Positions 31,068 to 38,790 of a DNA stretch of 64,000 nt are shown here, one piece after another. Position numbers and translations under genes: made by a program. Positions within the stretch are counted from its first letter, which is position 1. The number at the start of each line of letters is the position of its first letter. Location: assembly GCF_900155545.1 (NCBI RefSeq), contig NZ_LT732526.1, positions 2,311,639 through 2,375,638 on the forward strand. The letters run 5' to 3'. This DNA is from Clostridium sp. Marseille-P2415. GTDB taxonomy: Bacteria > Bacillota > Clostridia > Lachnospirales > Lachnospiraceae. A model generated the notes under the pieces. The model was not told the DNA's origin. It saw nothing but the letters and a program-made list of their open reading frames with translations, and did not search any database.

Positions 31068-31284
31068 TTATTTCCTACCTCTTTACTAGCCTTTTCGTTC
31101 AGAAATTATTATACCTTATACCCGCGAAATATGTCTAAATTTTTATGGTATATTTTTTGACGTTTTTATTACGATTTGTCAAATCCAATTTTATTAGAAA
31201 GTTCTGAATTTTCTTATTAACAATTTCATAATGTCACCTCTGCATTCATAAGATAGGATAAAGAATGATACAGAAGGATTCTTC

Positions 31285-31806
31285 ATGGCAAGCTATTCCC
31301 CCATCTATGGAACGGTCAGTTCCGTTACGCCCTTACAGACCTCCGGTGACGACTCCAAATGTATGCAGCTCATTTCCATGGTGAGCCAGAGCCTGGGACA
31401 GGTCGATCTGGTTGTCACTCCCCAGACCTATGTCCTGGAACAGCATACCTTTCAAACCGGTGATCCGATCACCGCCATTTATGATACAAAGGCTCCTGTG
31501 CCGTTAATCTATCCGCCCCAGTTCACTGCGGTCATCCTTGCAGAAAATGACGATGGGTATCAGGTTGCTTTTGACTATTTTAATGAAGACCTGGTAAATG
31601 AAAACCAGACCCTTAAGCTGGATCTGTCAAATGAGGACAATACGGAGATTCTTCTTTCCAACGGCCAGACTTTTTTTTATCATCCCGGAGGCCATTATCT
31701 TTTTGTCCTGTACATGTTCACCACCCGCAGTATTCCGGCTGTAACTAACCCGGAGAAGATCATCGTTTTCTGTACGTCCAATGGCAGACCAAAAAGGAAT
31801 GAATAG
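31285..31806 (+). CDS. Conserved hypothetical protein
   Basis: 173 residues, soluble, beta-rich in appearance: MASYSPIYGTVSSVTPLQTS, MVSQSLGQVDLVVTPQTYVLE, TGDPITAIYDTKAPVPLIYPP and a C-terminal YMFTTRSIPAVTNPEKIIVF. The alternation suggests an OB- or S1-like barrel but I cannot assign a family. Ribosome site AGAAGGA. It stands alone, divergent from the L,D-transpeptidase gene across a 217-bp AT-rich gap, and ends in a strong terminator. Confidence 0.75.
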   Translation: MASYSPIYGTVSSVTPLQTSGDDSKCMQLISMVSQSLGQVDLVVTPQTYVLEQHTFQTGDPITAIYDTKAPVPLIYPPQFTAVILAENDDGYQVAFDYFNEDLVNENQTLKLDLSNEDNTEILLSNGQTFFYHPGGHYLFVLYMFTTRSIPAVTNPEKIIVFCTSNGRPKRNE

Positions 31807-31810
31807 ACAA

Positions 31811-31862
31811 AAAGGCTTCCGGGCTGCGGCGAATTCGATACCGCTTAAGCCCGGAAGCTTCT
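31811..31862. terminator. Bidirectional terminator
   Basis: GGCTTCCGGGCT pairs with AGCCCGGAAGCT, with an inner GCGG/CCGC stem, A- and T-tracts on the sides. Serves the 31285 gene and the convergent niaR. Confidence 0.8.
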
Positions 31863-31866
31863 GCTG

Positions 31867-32385
31867 CTATACCAGATAGCCTTTATTCCTCAGTTCCATT
31901 TCAATCCGGTCCAGATTTTTCCGGGAATCGGCTGCCACGGTATGGTAATGGCAGCTTCCGGTAAGGGCCTTTAACGGCTGGTCTTCGGAATGCTCAAGCA
32001 GGTTTACGAATTCCGCCGCATCCAGACGGTTGTTAATGATCAGATCCACGTTGATCTGCCCGTAAACCTCATGTTCAATGAACACGTTTAAAAGTCTCCC
32101 CCCATAGTCCACAATGGTCTGAAGCTCATCAAGGGTATCTTCTGTAGCGTGGCTGACCCGAAAGACCCTCACACAGACATGTTCCTGTTTCTCCGGCAGG
32201 CGGTGCAGAATGTACCCTTTGTTGGTGGACATGATTTCCTCATTTTCCGCCCGCAAAAGTGCCACATCCTGAACGACTGCCTGCCTGCTGACACCGACTC
32301 TCCGCGCCAGCTCTGCCCCGGATATGGGCAGCTCTTCCTGATTCAGTATTTCCATGATCTTTTTTCTGCGTCTTTTTCCATCCAC
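31867..32385 (-). CDS. niaR: NiaR-type transcriptional repressor (HTH plus 3H domain)
   Basis: 172 residues. N-terminal HTH_11 (EILNQEELPISGAELARRV, GVSRQAVVQDVALLRAE) and a C-terminal 3H domain with its histidines in FRVSHATED, VFIEHEVYGQI and GSCHYHTVA, which bind a metal and nicotinic acid in the characterised T. maritima protein. Represses NAD salvage/transport genes; none lie next to it. Start is GTG 32385; the ribosome site is weak (AGG at 11 bases). Confidence 0.88.
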   Translation of the reverse strand: MDGKRRRKKIMEILNQEELPISGAELARRVGVSRQAVVQDVALLRAENEEIMSTNKGYILHRLPEKQEHVCVRVFRVSHATEDTLDELQTIVDYGGRLLNVFIEHEVYGQINVDLIINNRLDAAEFVNLLEHSEDQPLKALTGSCHYHTVAADSRKNLDRIEMELRNKGYLV

Positions 32386-32449
32386 GTCTGTTATAACCTG
32401 CCTTTATCTTTGATATCTTCTGCTCCGATCCATGTTCTGAATTTAACAT

Positions 32450-32501
32450 AAAGAGGCTGTCTTGTCAATCCGGTGTCAGGTGACAAGGCAGCCTCTTTTT
32501 A
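32450..32501. terminator. Bidirectional terminator
   Basis: AAAGAGGCTGTCTTGTCA pairs with TGACAAGGCAGCCTCTTT, T-tract on either strand; lies after the second L,D-transpeptidase gene. Confidence 0.8.
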
Positions 32502-32534
32502 TACGGTTATGCAGACCGCTTAAAATCAGAAGAT

Positions 32535-33944
32535 TCAATAATGGCAAATGACCGGAATACCGGAATAAACCAGGCTGTACAGGGCTTTTGCCTTGTTCGG
32601 AGGCAAATTGACACAGCCATGGCTTCCGCCTGTCTGATAGATGGCTCCGCCGAACTTGCTCCTCCAGCTGGCATCATGGAAACCGATCCCTCCGTTAAAC
32701 GGCATCCAGTAATCCACATGGCTTTCATATTCATACGTGCCGTCTGCCTGTTTGGCTCCGCGAAGGACCCGGTCCGTCTGCTTATAGGACAGAGTGTAAA
32801 TGCCCTCCGGAGTTGTATAATTCTTGGACACATTTCCTGTCACGCAGGGGGAATCCCAGACCAGTGCGCCATCCTTGTACATGTAAACATGCTGGGCAGC
32901 CATATCTGCCTCTATATAGGTCCCTCCCCAGTCATTATTCCGGTCAGCAGCAGCCTGGGTATACTGAGGTTCCCTTGTCAGGGTTTGTCCGGCCCGTATC
33001 AGTTCTATAAGAGCCGCAGTCTCGCCCGCCTGGTTCAGCTGCCAGCCATAGGAGCCTGCGAGAGAAAGATCCCTCCCATCCGTCGTATGGAACACCCTTG
33101 CCCTTCCTGCGGTATCATATTTGTCTGCCAGGGATTTTATATAAGCCGCGGCTTTTTCTCCGTTTACGCCTATCACGCCTTCCGTCATACCCGTGATCCA
33201 GGAACAGATTTCTTCCCCGGTTAAGACTTCCGACTGATTCCCAAAGGTATAGGTGACCGCCATTTCCCTCACACGGTTTAAAGCGTCACACTGGGCTTTT
33301 AACCCGGCATCCTCTGAGGTAACGGTTATGGTATCATAACACCCGGCTTCCTCTAAATTCACTTCCGTAAGCTCACTGTTTAAGGCAGCCTTCACCACCT
33401 CTTCCAGCTTTCCAATGTTGACGCTGTTCCCCTGGACTTCCGGAATGATGGTAAACGGCACTCCCTGCTGCCAGGGCGATACATGGGCGTTTGCTGTCAC
33501 TGTAATACTACTGCCGCTTACACAGGTAAGGGATTTAAGCTTTGCCTCCAGCTGTCCGTTATCAAAGCTCACCGTACTCTTTAAGGTATGGGCATTGTCA
33601 GCCGCCGGTCCTGCCACGCGGCCGGTAGCATTCTGCTCAGCCAGAACCGCCTGAAGCCCGTCCGTGATAACGACCTGATAACCAATTTCCGAACCCTTGA
33701 TGACCTCTGTCACGCCTCCCTTTTCCTTAATGGAAAGATTATATTCCCTGCCATAAAAGCCTTCGATCTGTACCTTTGCTTCCTCAACTGTCATTCCTCC
33801 CACAAGAACACCGTTCACCTTGGTGCCGGGAACAAACTTTGAAGCATTATCTGCCAGTGCAACTGTCGTCCCGGCCAGCATAAAAGCCGCTGCCACAAGG
33901 ACGCTCTTTACCATCGTACCTGCATGATTTCTTTTACTGCTCAT
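32535..33944 (-). CDS. L,D-transpeptidase
   Basis: 469 residues. N-terminal export signal or anchor (VKSVLVAAAFMLAGTTVALA), two PG_binding_4-type domains (GTKVNGVLVGGMTVEEAKVQ, then YNLSIKEKG), and a C-terminal YkuD domain with SHGCVNLPP near residue 447. The catalytic domains of this protein and the one at 29325 are closely similar (shared HDASWR, FGG, SHGCVNLPP, GIPV), so they are paralogues 1.5 kb apart. This copy ends right after the catalytic domain (GIPVICHY). Confidence 0.92.
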   Translation of the reverse strand: MSSKRNHAGTMVKSVLVAAAFMLAGTTVALADNASKFVPGTKVNGVLVGGMTVEEAKVQIEGFYGREYNLSIKEKGGVTEVIKGSEIGYQVVITDGLQAVLAEQNATGRVAGPAADNAHTLKSTVSFDNGQLEAKLKSLTCVSGSSITVTANAHVSPWQQGVPFTIIPEVQGNSVNIGKLEEVVKAALNSELTEVNLEEAGCYDTITVTSEDAGLKAQCDALNRVREMAVTYTFGNQSEVLTGEEICSWITGMTEGVIGVNGEKAAAYIKSLADKYDTAGRARVFHTTDGRDLSLAGSYGWQLNQAGETAALIELIRAGQTLTREPQYTQAAADRNNDWGGTYIEADMAAQHVYMYKDGALVWDSPCVTGNVSKNYTTPEGIYTLSYKQTDRVLRGAKQADGTYEYESHVDYWMPFNGGIGFHDASWRSKFGGAIYQTGGSHGCVNLPPNKAKALYSLVYSGIPVICHY

Positions 33945-34042
33945 TCATTCCAAATCCTTTTCTTCATTTTATGGGAAATATTCCCACACCCTCCTAGGTT
34001 AACACGATTTTCGCGGAATAACAAGCAGAAAAATCATCGAAT

Positions 34043-34672
34043 TCAGTATCGGTATGTTCCTGATCGAACGGACCGGGTCACCTGGGCCCAATGCTTTAAC
34101 GCCAGGGCTCCGATCACCGGATCGTATATCACCCCCAGATTCCTCTTAATTTCCCCGTAACAGAACTCCATGGAATAGGCTTTCCGGTAACCCCGGTCCG
34201 ATGCCATGGCATCTATGGAATCGCAGATGGCTATGATCCTGGCTCCCAGAGGGATCTCTTCTCCCTTAAGCCCTTTTGGATATCCCTTTCCGTCGAAACG
34301 CTCATGGTGATACAGAACGATCTCCTTCAGCTCGTTTAAATGACGGGATTTGCTTAAAATATCGGCCCCTATCTGCGGATGCCTTTTCATAAACTCCCAT
34401 TCTTCTTTGGAGAGCTTTTCCGGCTTATTTAATACCGCATCCGGCACTCCGATCTTTCCGATATCGTGGAGGTGGGCGGCTATATGTATCTTTTCTATCT
34501 CATCTTTACTTAGCTCCAGAAACCCCGAAAGGGCCAGCGCCATATCGCTGACCCTTTGAGAATGCCCCGCTGTATAGGGGTCTTTGGCATCCAACGCGCT
34601 CACGATGCATTCGATGATCTCATGGTAATCAATGCCATTTTTGCTTAACTCAAATCCGGATCCTCTATTCAT
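34043..34672 (-). CDS. HD-GYP domain phosphohydrolase
   Basis: 209 residues. HD motif HLHDIGKIG and GYP motif YHHERFDGKGYPKGL, with AGHSQRVSDMAL before and AICDSIDAMASDRGYR after. HD-GYP enzymes usually hydrolyse cyclic di-GMP. There is no sensor or receiver domain attached. The ribosome site is poor. A palindrome GTTAGC-N4-GCTAAC sits 24 bases upstream, matching the feo operator, so this gene may belong to the metal regulon or be read from fur. Confidence 0.9.
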   Translation of the reverse strand: MNRGSGFELSKNGIDYHEIIECIVSALDAKDPYTAGHSQRVSDMALALSGFLELSKDEIEKIHIAAHLHDIGKIGVPDAVLNKPEKLSKEEWEFMKRHPQIGADILSKSRHLNELKEIVLYHHERFDGKGYPKGLKGEEIPLGARIIAICDSIDAMASDRGYRKAYSMEFCYGEIKRNLGVIYDPVIGALALKHWAQVTRSVRSGTYRY

Positions 34673-34695
34673 GGTTTATCATACTCATTTCGTTG

Positions 34696-34711
34696 GTTAG
34701 CAAATGCTAAC
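34696..34711 (-). promoter_or_regulatory. Candidate metalloregulator operator before the HD-GYP gene
   Basis: GTTAGCAAATGCTAAC, a 16-base palindrome of the form NTTAG-N6-CTAAC, same spacing as the site over the feo promoter (38238-38253). It lies in the 45-base gap between fur and the HD-GYP gene and is not followed by a T-tract, so it is unlikely to be a terminator. Confidence 0.5.
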
Positions 34712-34717
34712 TCCAAT

Positions 34718-35209
34718 TTAAAGGCAACCGGCGTTTTCGCATTCACATGGCTTCACTGTAATGGAGGTTATTTTCTGGTTATTCAGATATCCGCAGGCAG
34801 TAAGTCCGGCCCGGACAACCGAATTCCAGTTCTTAGCAGAAAGGTGATAGGTCGTCTCATCGTCCAAAACAACCGTACACGCATCCTCCATGGAACAGGT
34901 TTCCGAATATGCGATCTTATACATGTTCTTCCGGCTGATCGCGCCTATTTCTTCTAATACATTGACCATCCGGTAGACGGTAGCAGCGCCGATGCTGTCA
35001 TCAACTCTCGATGCTTTATAATAAATTTCCTTACAGCTGGAGCATTCATGTTCCAATATGATGTCCAGCAGCGTGAGGCGCTGTTTCGTGATCCTGCACC
35101 CCTTATCCTTCAGCCTTTCAATGATGAGTTCCTTCTGCATTTTTGACCTGTGATAGCTTCTGGAATCAGGTACTTTTCTTTTCTCATTGATGTTATTCTG
35201 CTTCTCCAC
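34718..35209 (-). CDS. Fur family transcriptional regulator
   Basis: 163 residues. Winged helix CRITKQRLTLLDIILEHE, ATVYRMVNVLEEIGAI fits the family recognition helix. The usual HHDH metal site is replaced by ACTVVLDDETTYHL; Cys residues are in HECSSCKE, ETCSMEDAC and the end CECENAGC. So the metal sites differ from classical Fur and could be thiolate-based. I start at GTG 35209, behind GGAGGT; the longer frame upstream is a shadow of the Cys-rich gene. Last clear member of the feo operon. Confidence 0.85.
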   Translation of the reverse strand: MEKQNNINEKRKVPDSRSYHRSKMQKELIIERLKDKGCRITKQRLTLLDIILEHECSSCKEIYYKASRVDDSIGAATVYRMVNVLEEIGAISRKNMYKIAYSETCSMEDACTVVLDDETTYHLSAKNWNSVVRAGLTACGYLNNQKITSITVKPCECENAGCL

Positions 35210-35273
35210 TTGCGCACCTCCATTTACGGGTATTTTTAAGGCCTGTAAACCATTCTTCTGCCGGCTGCCGCCC

Positions 35274-35414
35274 TTAGTGGCAGCAATGCCCTCCGCAATT
35301 TCCGCATTCTCCGCCGCACTGAATGGATTTTCCGTTCTTTTTGTCACGGATCATACTTTTGACTGCCAATGCCACCATACCGATGACAGCGATTAAAACA
35401 ACCAGTGTTCCCAT
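35274..35414 (-). CDS. FeoB-associated Cys-rich membrane protein
   Basis: 46 residues, too short for a usual ORF cut-off. MGTLVVLIAVIGMVALAVKS is a single membrane segment; MIRDKKNGKS follows; the tail CGGECGNCGGHCC has five cysteines and a His. Ribosome site GGAGG at 6 bases. This small protein family (PF12669) regularly sits next to feoB and is thought to assist ferrous-iron transport. It lies 64 bases after feoB and 64 before fur. Confidence 0.92.
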   Translation of the reverse strand: MGTLVVLIAVIGMVALAVKSMIRDKKNGKSIQCGGECGNCGGHCCH

Positions 35415-35478
35415 AGAGCACCTCCTTATATTTTGAGCCTGCACATTTCATGCAGGCTCTTATGATTTGTACCGCAGC

Positions 35479-37662
35479 CTATTTGGCGCCTGCTGCACTA
35501 CTCAAGCTGACTTTTGATGTTTTGCCTTCCTTTGAAGGCCTTACTAACAGATAGATAAATCCTGCGATCAGGGCAAATGCAACAATCGTAAAGATTCCAA
35601 AGGCACCTGTGGTCACCAAAGCGCCGATCTGGTAAACGCAGAGAGCTACTACATAAGCAAGAAGGGTCTGATATCCGATGGCAAACCAGAACCATTTTAT
35701 GTTATTCATCTCTCTCTTGATGGCGCCCATGGCTGCAAAGCACGGAGCACAAAGAAGATTGAATATCAGGAAGGAATAAGCCGCCAAAGGAGTCATGCTG
35801 CCCGCAAGCGTTCCCCAGATTTCAGATCCGTCTTCTGCAACTTCCGCAAAACCGAAAAGGATACCGAACGTACCTACTACGTTTTCTTTTGCTATCAGTC
35901 CGGTAATTGCCGCAACTGCGGATTTCCAGTCACCCCAGCCAAGAGGTGCGAAGATCCAGCTGATCGTGTTTCCGGCTGCCGCCAGTATGCTGTGATCAAG
36001 TTCCAGATCTTCTAACATTCTGAACTGGCCGTCTACCCAGCCGAAGAAGGAGGTAAACCAAACAAAAATAGTTGCCAGAAGAATGATGGTACCTGCTTTT
36101 TTGATAAAGGACCAGCCGCGTTCCCACATGCTTCTTAAAATATTTCCAACTGTCGGCATATGGTATGCCGGAAGCTCCATAACAAATGGAGCCGGGTCTC
36201 CTGCGAACATTTTCGTCTTCTTTAAAATAATGCCCGAGCAGACGATAGCTGCTATGCCTACAAAATAAGCGCTCGGAGCCACCCAGGATGCTCCGCCAAA
36301 CAACGCACCTGCAATCAAAGCGATGATCGGAAGCTTTGCCCCGCAGGGGATAAAGGTGGTTGTCATAATCGTCATCTTACGGTCACGGTCATTTTCAATG
36401 GTACGGGAAGCCATAACTCCAGGCACACCGCAGCCGCTTCCGATTAACATCGGGATGAAAGACTTACCGGAAAGACCAAACCGGCGGAAAATACGGTCCA
36501 TGATGAAAGCAACTCTCGCCATGTAGCCGCAGGCCTCTAAAAATGCCAGGAAAATGAAAAGCACCAACATCTGAGGCACGAAACCGAGAACAGCACCGAC
36601 ACCGGCTACGATTCCGTCGAGGATAAGGCCCTGGAGCCAGTCCGCGCAGTTTACGGCTGTTAAAATCCCCTCTACAACAACGGGCACACCGGGAACATTT
36701 AAGCCAAAGAAGCTGAAGCCTTCCCCGAATACACCGTCATTGGCCCAGTCCGTAGCCCAGGTTCCAACAGTTGTAACGGACACGTAATACACGATGTACA
36801 TGACCGCCGCGAATATGGGCAGGGCCAGGAAACGGTTTGTTACGATCCGGTCGATCTTATCCGATACGGTCAGTTTTTCCCTTTTGCTCCGCGTGAAGCA
36901 TTCATGAATGATGGAAGAGATGTATACGTAACGCTCGTTGGTAATGATGCTCTCCGTATCGTCATCCATTTCCTTTTCGATGCGGCTGATCTCTTCTGTC
37001 ACATCCGGTACATGCTTCATCTGGGTCTGGATCTTATTGTCCTTTTCCAAAAGCTTGATGGCAAAGAAGCGCTTCTGATCTTCCGGAATTTCATTCCCCA
37101 GCTTTTCTTCAATGGAATCCAAAACGCTTTCCACTTCCGGCGCGAATTTATGGACCGGAACCGCACTGTCCTTTTGATTTGCCAGGGCTACCGCCTTTTC
37201 CGCCGCCATCTGGATTCCGGTCCCCTTTAATGCGGAAATCTCTACCACCTGGCAGCCAAGCTTCTGGCTCAGTTTATCGGTATGTATCTTGTCTCCGTTT
37301 TTCTCAACGATGTCCATCATGTTAACCGCCATGATGACCGGGATGCCCAGTTCCATAAGCTGGGTGGACAAGTATAAGTTACGCTCGATATTGGTTCCAT
37401 CCACGATATTTAAAATCGCATCCGGCCGCTCTGTGATCAGATAATTTCTGGCTACCACTTCTTCCAGAGTATAGGGAGAAAGGGAATAAATACCGGGAAG
37501 GTCCATGATGATCACATCTTTATGGCCCTTCAGCTTTCCTTCTTTCTTCTCCACCGTTACGCCCGGCCAGTTCCCCACAAACTGATTGGATCCCGTAAGC
37601 GCATTAAACAGCGTTGTCTTTCCGCAGTTTGGATTACCTGCTAATGCAATCTTAATTGACAT
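35479..37662 (-). CDS. feoB: Ferrous iron transport protein B
   Basis: 727 residues. N-terminal G domain with GNPNCGKTTLFNALTG (P-loop), NWPGVTVEKKEG (switch I), DLPGIYSL (switch II), and NMMDI near 118; helical GDI region; then a multi-span membrane part with the paired Gate motifs (GSGCGVPGVMASR, CGAKLPIIALIAGALF, CAPCFAAMG). Imports Fe(II) in anaerobes. Two feoA genes precede it. The 73-base gap to feoA holds a candidate operator. Confidence 0.97.
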   Translation of the reverse strand: MSIKIALAGNPNCGKTTLFNALTGSNQFVGNWPGVTVEKKEGKLKGHKDVIIMDLPGIYSLSPYTLEEVVARNYLITERPDAILNIVDGTNIERNLYLSTQLMELGIPVIMAVNMMDIVEKNGDKIHTDKLSQKLGCQVVEISALKGTGIQMAAEKAVALANQKDSAVPVHKFAPEVESVLDSIEEKLGNEIPEDQKRFFAIKLLEKDNKIQTQMKHVPDVTEEISRIEKEMDDDTESIITNERYVYISSIIHECFTRSKREKLTVSDKIDRIVTNRFLALPIFAAVMYIVYYVSVTTVGTWATDWANDGVFGEGFSFFGLNVPGVPVVVEGILTAVNCADWLQGLILDGIVAGVGAVLGFVPQMLVLFIFLAFLEACGYMARVAFIMDRIFRRFGLSGKSFIPMLIGSGCGVPGVMASRTIENDRDRKMTIMTTTFIPCGAKLPIIALIAGALFGGASWVAPSAYFVGIAAIVCSGIILKKTKMFAGDPAPFVMELPAYHMPTVGNILRSMWERGWSFIKKAGTIILLATIFVWFTSFFGWVDGQFRMLEDLELDHSILAAAGNTISWIFAPLGWGDWKSAVAAITGLIAKENVVGTFGILFGFAEVAEDGSEIWGTLAGSMTPLAAYSFLIFNLLCAPCFAAMGAIKREMNNIKWFWFAIGYQTLLAYVVALCVYQIGALVTTGAFGIFTIVAFALIAGFIYLLVRPSKEGKTSKVSLSSAAGAK

Positions 37663-37703
37663 ACTCTACCTCTTTCTGCCTGTCAGCACTTGATTTGGTT
37701 GGT

Positions 37704-37719
37704 ATTAGTCATACCTAAC
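37704..37719 (-). promoter_or_regulatory. Candidate metalloregulator site before feoB
   Basis: ATTAGTCATACCTAAC matches NTTAG-N6-CTAAC; it is the weakest of the three sites (one arm base differs). A GGTAT/ATACC inverted repeat overlaps it. No convincing separate feoB promoter was found. Confidence 0.35.
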
Positions 37720-37735
37720 CCACTTGTAAAAAAAA

Positions 37736-37954
37736 TTACTCCACAATTATCATTTCCGCATCTGCTTTCCGCAGGGATAATTCATAACCTCTTACGGTAA
37801 CTTCAACCGGATCGCCAAGGGGGGCAACCTTTCTTACAAAAATGTCCACGCCTTTTGTGATTCCCATGTCCATGATCCGTCTCTTAACCGGACCCTCTCC
37901 GGTAAGCTTTGTTACCTTAACTGTCTTTCCGCATGGAATTTCTTTTAATGTCAT
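37736..37954 (-). CDS. feoA: FeoA family protein (second copy)
   Basis: 72 residues, SH3-like fold: VTKLTGEGPVKRRIMDMGIT, GVDIFVRKVAPLGDPVEVTVRGYELSLRK (two core FeoA strands) and a short end MIIVE. FeoA is a small cytosolic partner of FeoB. 16 bases after the first feoA copy; the two are clearly diverged, not a recent duplication. Confidence 0.93.
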   Translation of the reverse strand: MTLKEIPCGKTVKVTKLTGEGPVKRRIMDMGITKGVDIFVRKVAPLGDPVEVTVRGYELSLRKADAEMIIVE

Positions 37955-37970
37955 TGTCTTTTCTCCTTTT

Positions 37971-38186
37971 CTATCCTACCATGATTTTATTGGCCATATC
38001 TTTCCCAATAGCCACTCTGGAATCTTTTACATTAACAATCATATTCCCGCCCATTTCGGAAACAACGGTTACGATCCCTCCGGTCACAAAGCCAAGGTTT
38101 TCTAAAAAACGTCTTGTTTCTTCCTTGCCCCCTACCTTGCGGATCACATTTGGCTCGCCTGCTTTCACCATAGTCAAAGGCATCAT
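37971..38186 (-). CDS. feoA: FeoA family protein (first copy)
   Basis: 71 residues: MPLTMVKAGEPNVIRKVGG, RRFLENLGFVTGGIVTVVSEMGGNMIV and KDSRVAIGKDMANKIMV. The VAIGKDMANKI end is typical of clostridial FeoA copies. First gene of feoA-feoA-feoB-Cys-rich-fur, under the promoter at 38208-38269. The ribosome site is weak (AAGAAG). Confidence 0.92.
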   Translation of the reverse strand: MMPLTMVKAGEPNVIRKVGGKEETRRFLENLGFVTGGIVTVVSEMGGNMIVNVKDSRVAIGKDMANKIMVG

Positions 38187-38207
38187 TCGTCATCTTCTTT
38201 CTTTTAT

Positions 38208-38269
38208 ATTATTGATAATCATTCCCATTTCCTGAAAGTTAGTATATTCTAACTTTGGTAAGTTGTCAA
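38208..38269 (-). promoter_or_regulatory. feo promoter with DtxR-like operator and a Fur-box-like site
   Basis: On the minus strand TTGACA (38264-38269), 17 bases, TATACT (38241-38246). A perfect palindrome AAAGTTAG-N6-CTAACTTT (38235-38256) covers the -10 box, well placed for repression by the divergent DtxR-type protein. Downstream, ATTATTGATAATCATTCCC (38208-38226) matches 14 of 19 bases of the Fur consensus. Confidence 0.75.
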
Positions 38270-38306
38270 GTTTTTTATTGATATTTTTTATCATTATGAT
38301 TTTTAT

Positions 38307-38335
38307 TTGATGTTCCTTCCCCTATATGATATACT
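38307..38335 (+). promoter_or_regulatory. Promoter of the DtxR-type regulator gene
   Basis: TTGATG (38307-38312), 17 bases, TATACT (38330-38335), 33 bases before the ATG. Confidence 0.6.
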
Positions 38336-38368
38336 ATTCCTACCATTTAAAATGAGGTGACGATTACC

Positions 38369-38728
38369 ATGCATACGAATGAATCATCGGAAAATTACCT
38401 GGAAACCATACTGGTCTTAAGCAGGACCCTGCCTGTGGTGCGGTCTGTGGATGTGGCCGAGGAGCTTGGCTTTAAAAAATCCAGTGTCAGCGTAGCCATG
38501 AAGAATCTTCGGGAGAGAAACCATATTACGGTTACGAAAGAAGGGTACATTTATTTAACCGAATCGGGAAAGGACATTGCCGAGATGATCTACGAACGGC
38601 ATGAACTGCTTTCCGGATGGCTCGTTAAGCTTGGCGTCAGCAGAGAAACAGCCGATGAGGATGCCTGCAAAATCGAACATGTGATCAGCAGGGAAAGCTT
38701 TGAGGCCATAAAAGAACACATTAAATAA
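38369..38728 (+). CDS. DtxR/MntR family metal-dependent regulator
   Basis: 119 residues. SSENYLETILVLSRTL, then the helix-turn-helix VDVAEELGFKKSSVSVAMKNL and wing, and the short dimerisation/metal helices (ERHELLSGWLVKLGVS, CKIEHVISRESFEAI). It lacks the SH3-like third domain of DtxR and is shorter than MntR. Divergent from feoA, it most likely represses feo through the palindrome at 38235-38256. ATG 38369 is chosen over GTG 38357, which overlaps the ribosome site GAGGTGA. Confidence 0.9.
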   Translation: MHTNESSENYLETILVLSRTLPVVRSVDVAEELGFKKSSVSVAMKNLRERNHITVTKEGYIYLTESGKDIAEMIYERHELLSGWLVKLGVSRETADEDACKIEHVISRESFEAIKEHIK

Positions 38729-38731
38729 GCA

Positions 38732-38782
38732 AAAGAAAGCCATACCATACCGGGAACCTCCCCGCATGGCATGGCTTTCTTT
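38732..38782. terminator. Bidirectional terminator
   Basis: AAAGAAAGCCA and TGGCTTTCTTT arms plus an inner CCAT/ATGG pairing, between the convergent dtxR-type gene and the M13 peptidase gene. Confidence 0.8.
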
Positions 38783-38790
38783 GACCGCTT

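Noticed and set aside
35210-35347. N-terminal extension of the Fur-type protein
   Set aside because: This stretch codes in another frame for the end of the 46-residue FeoB-associated protein, and a GTG with a good ribosome site begins the family-like part.
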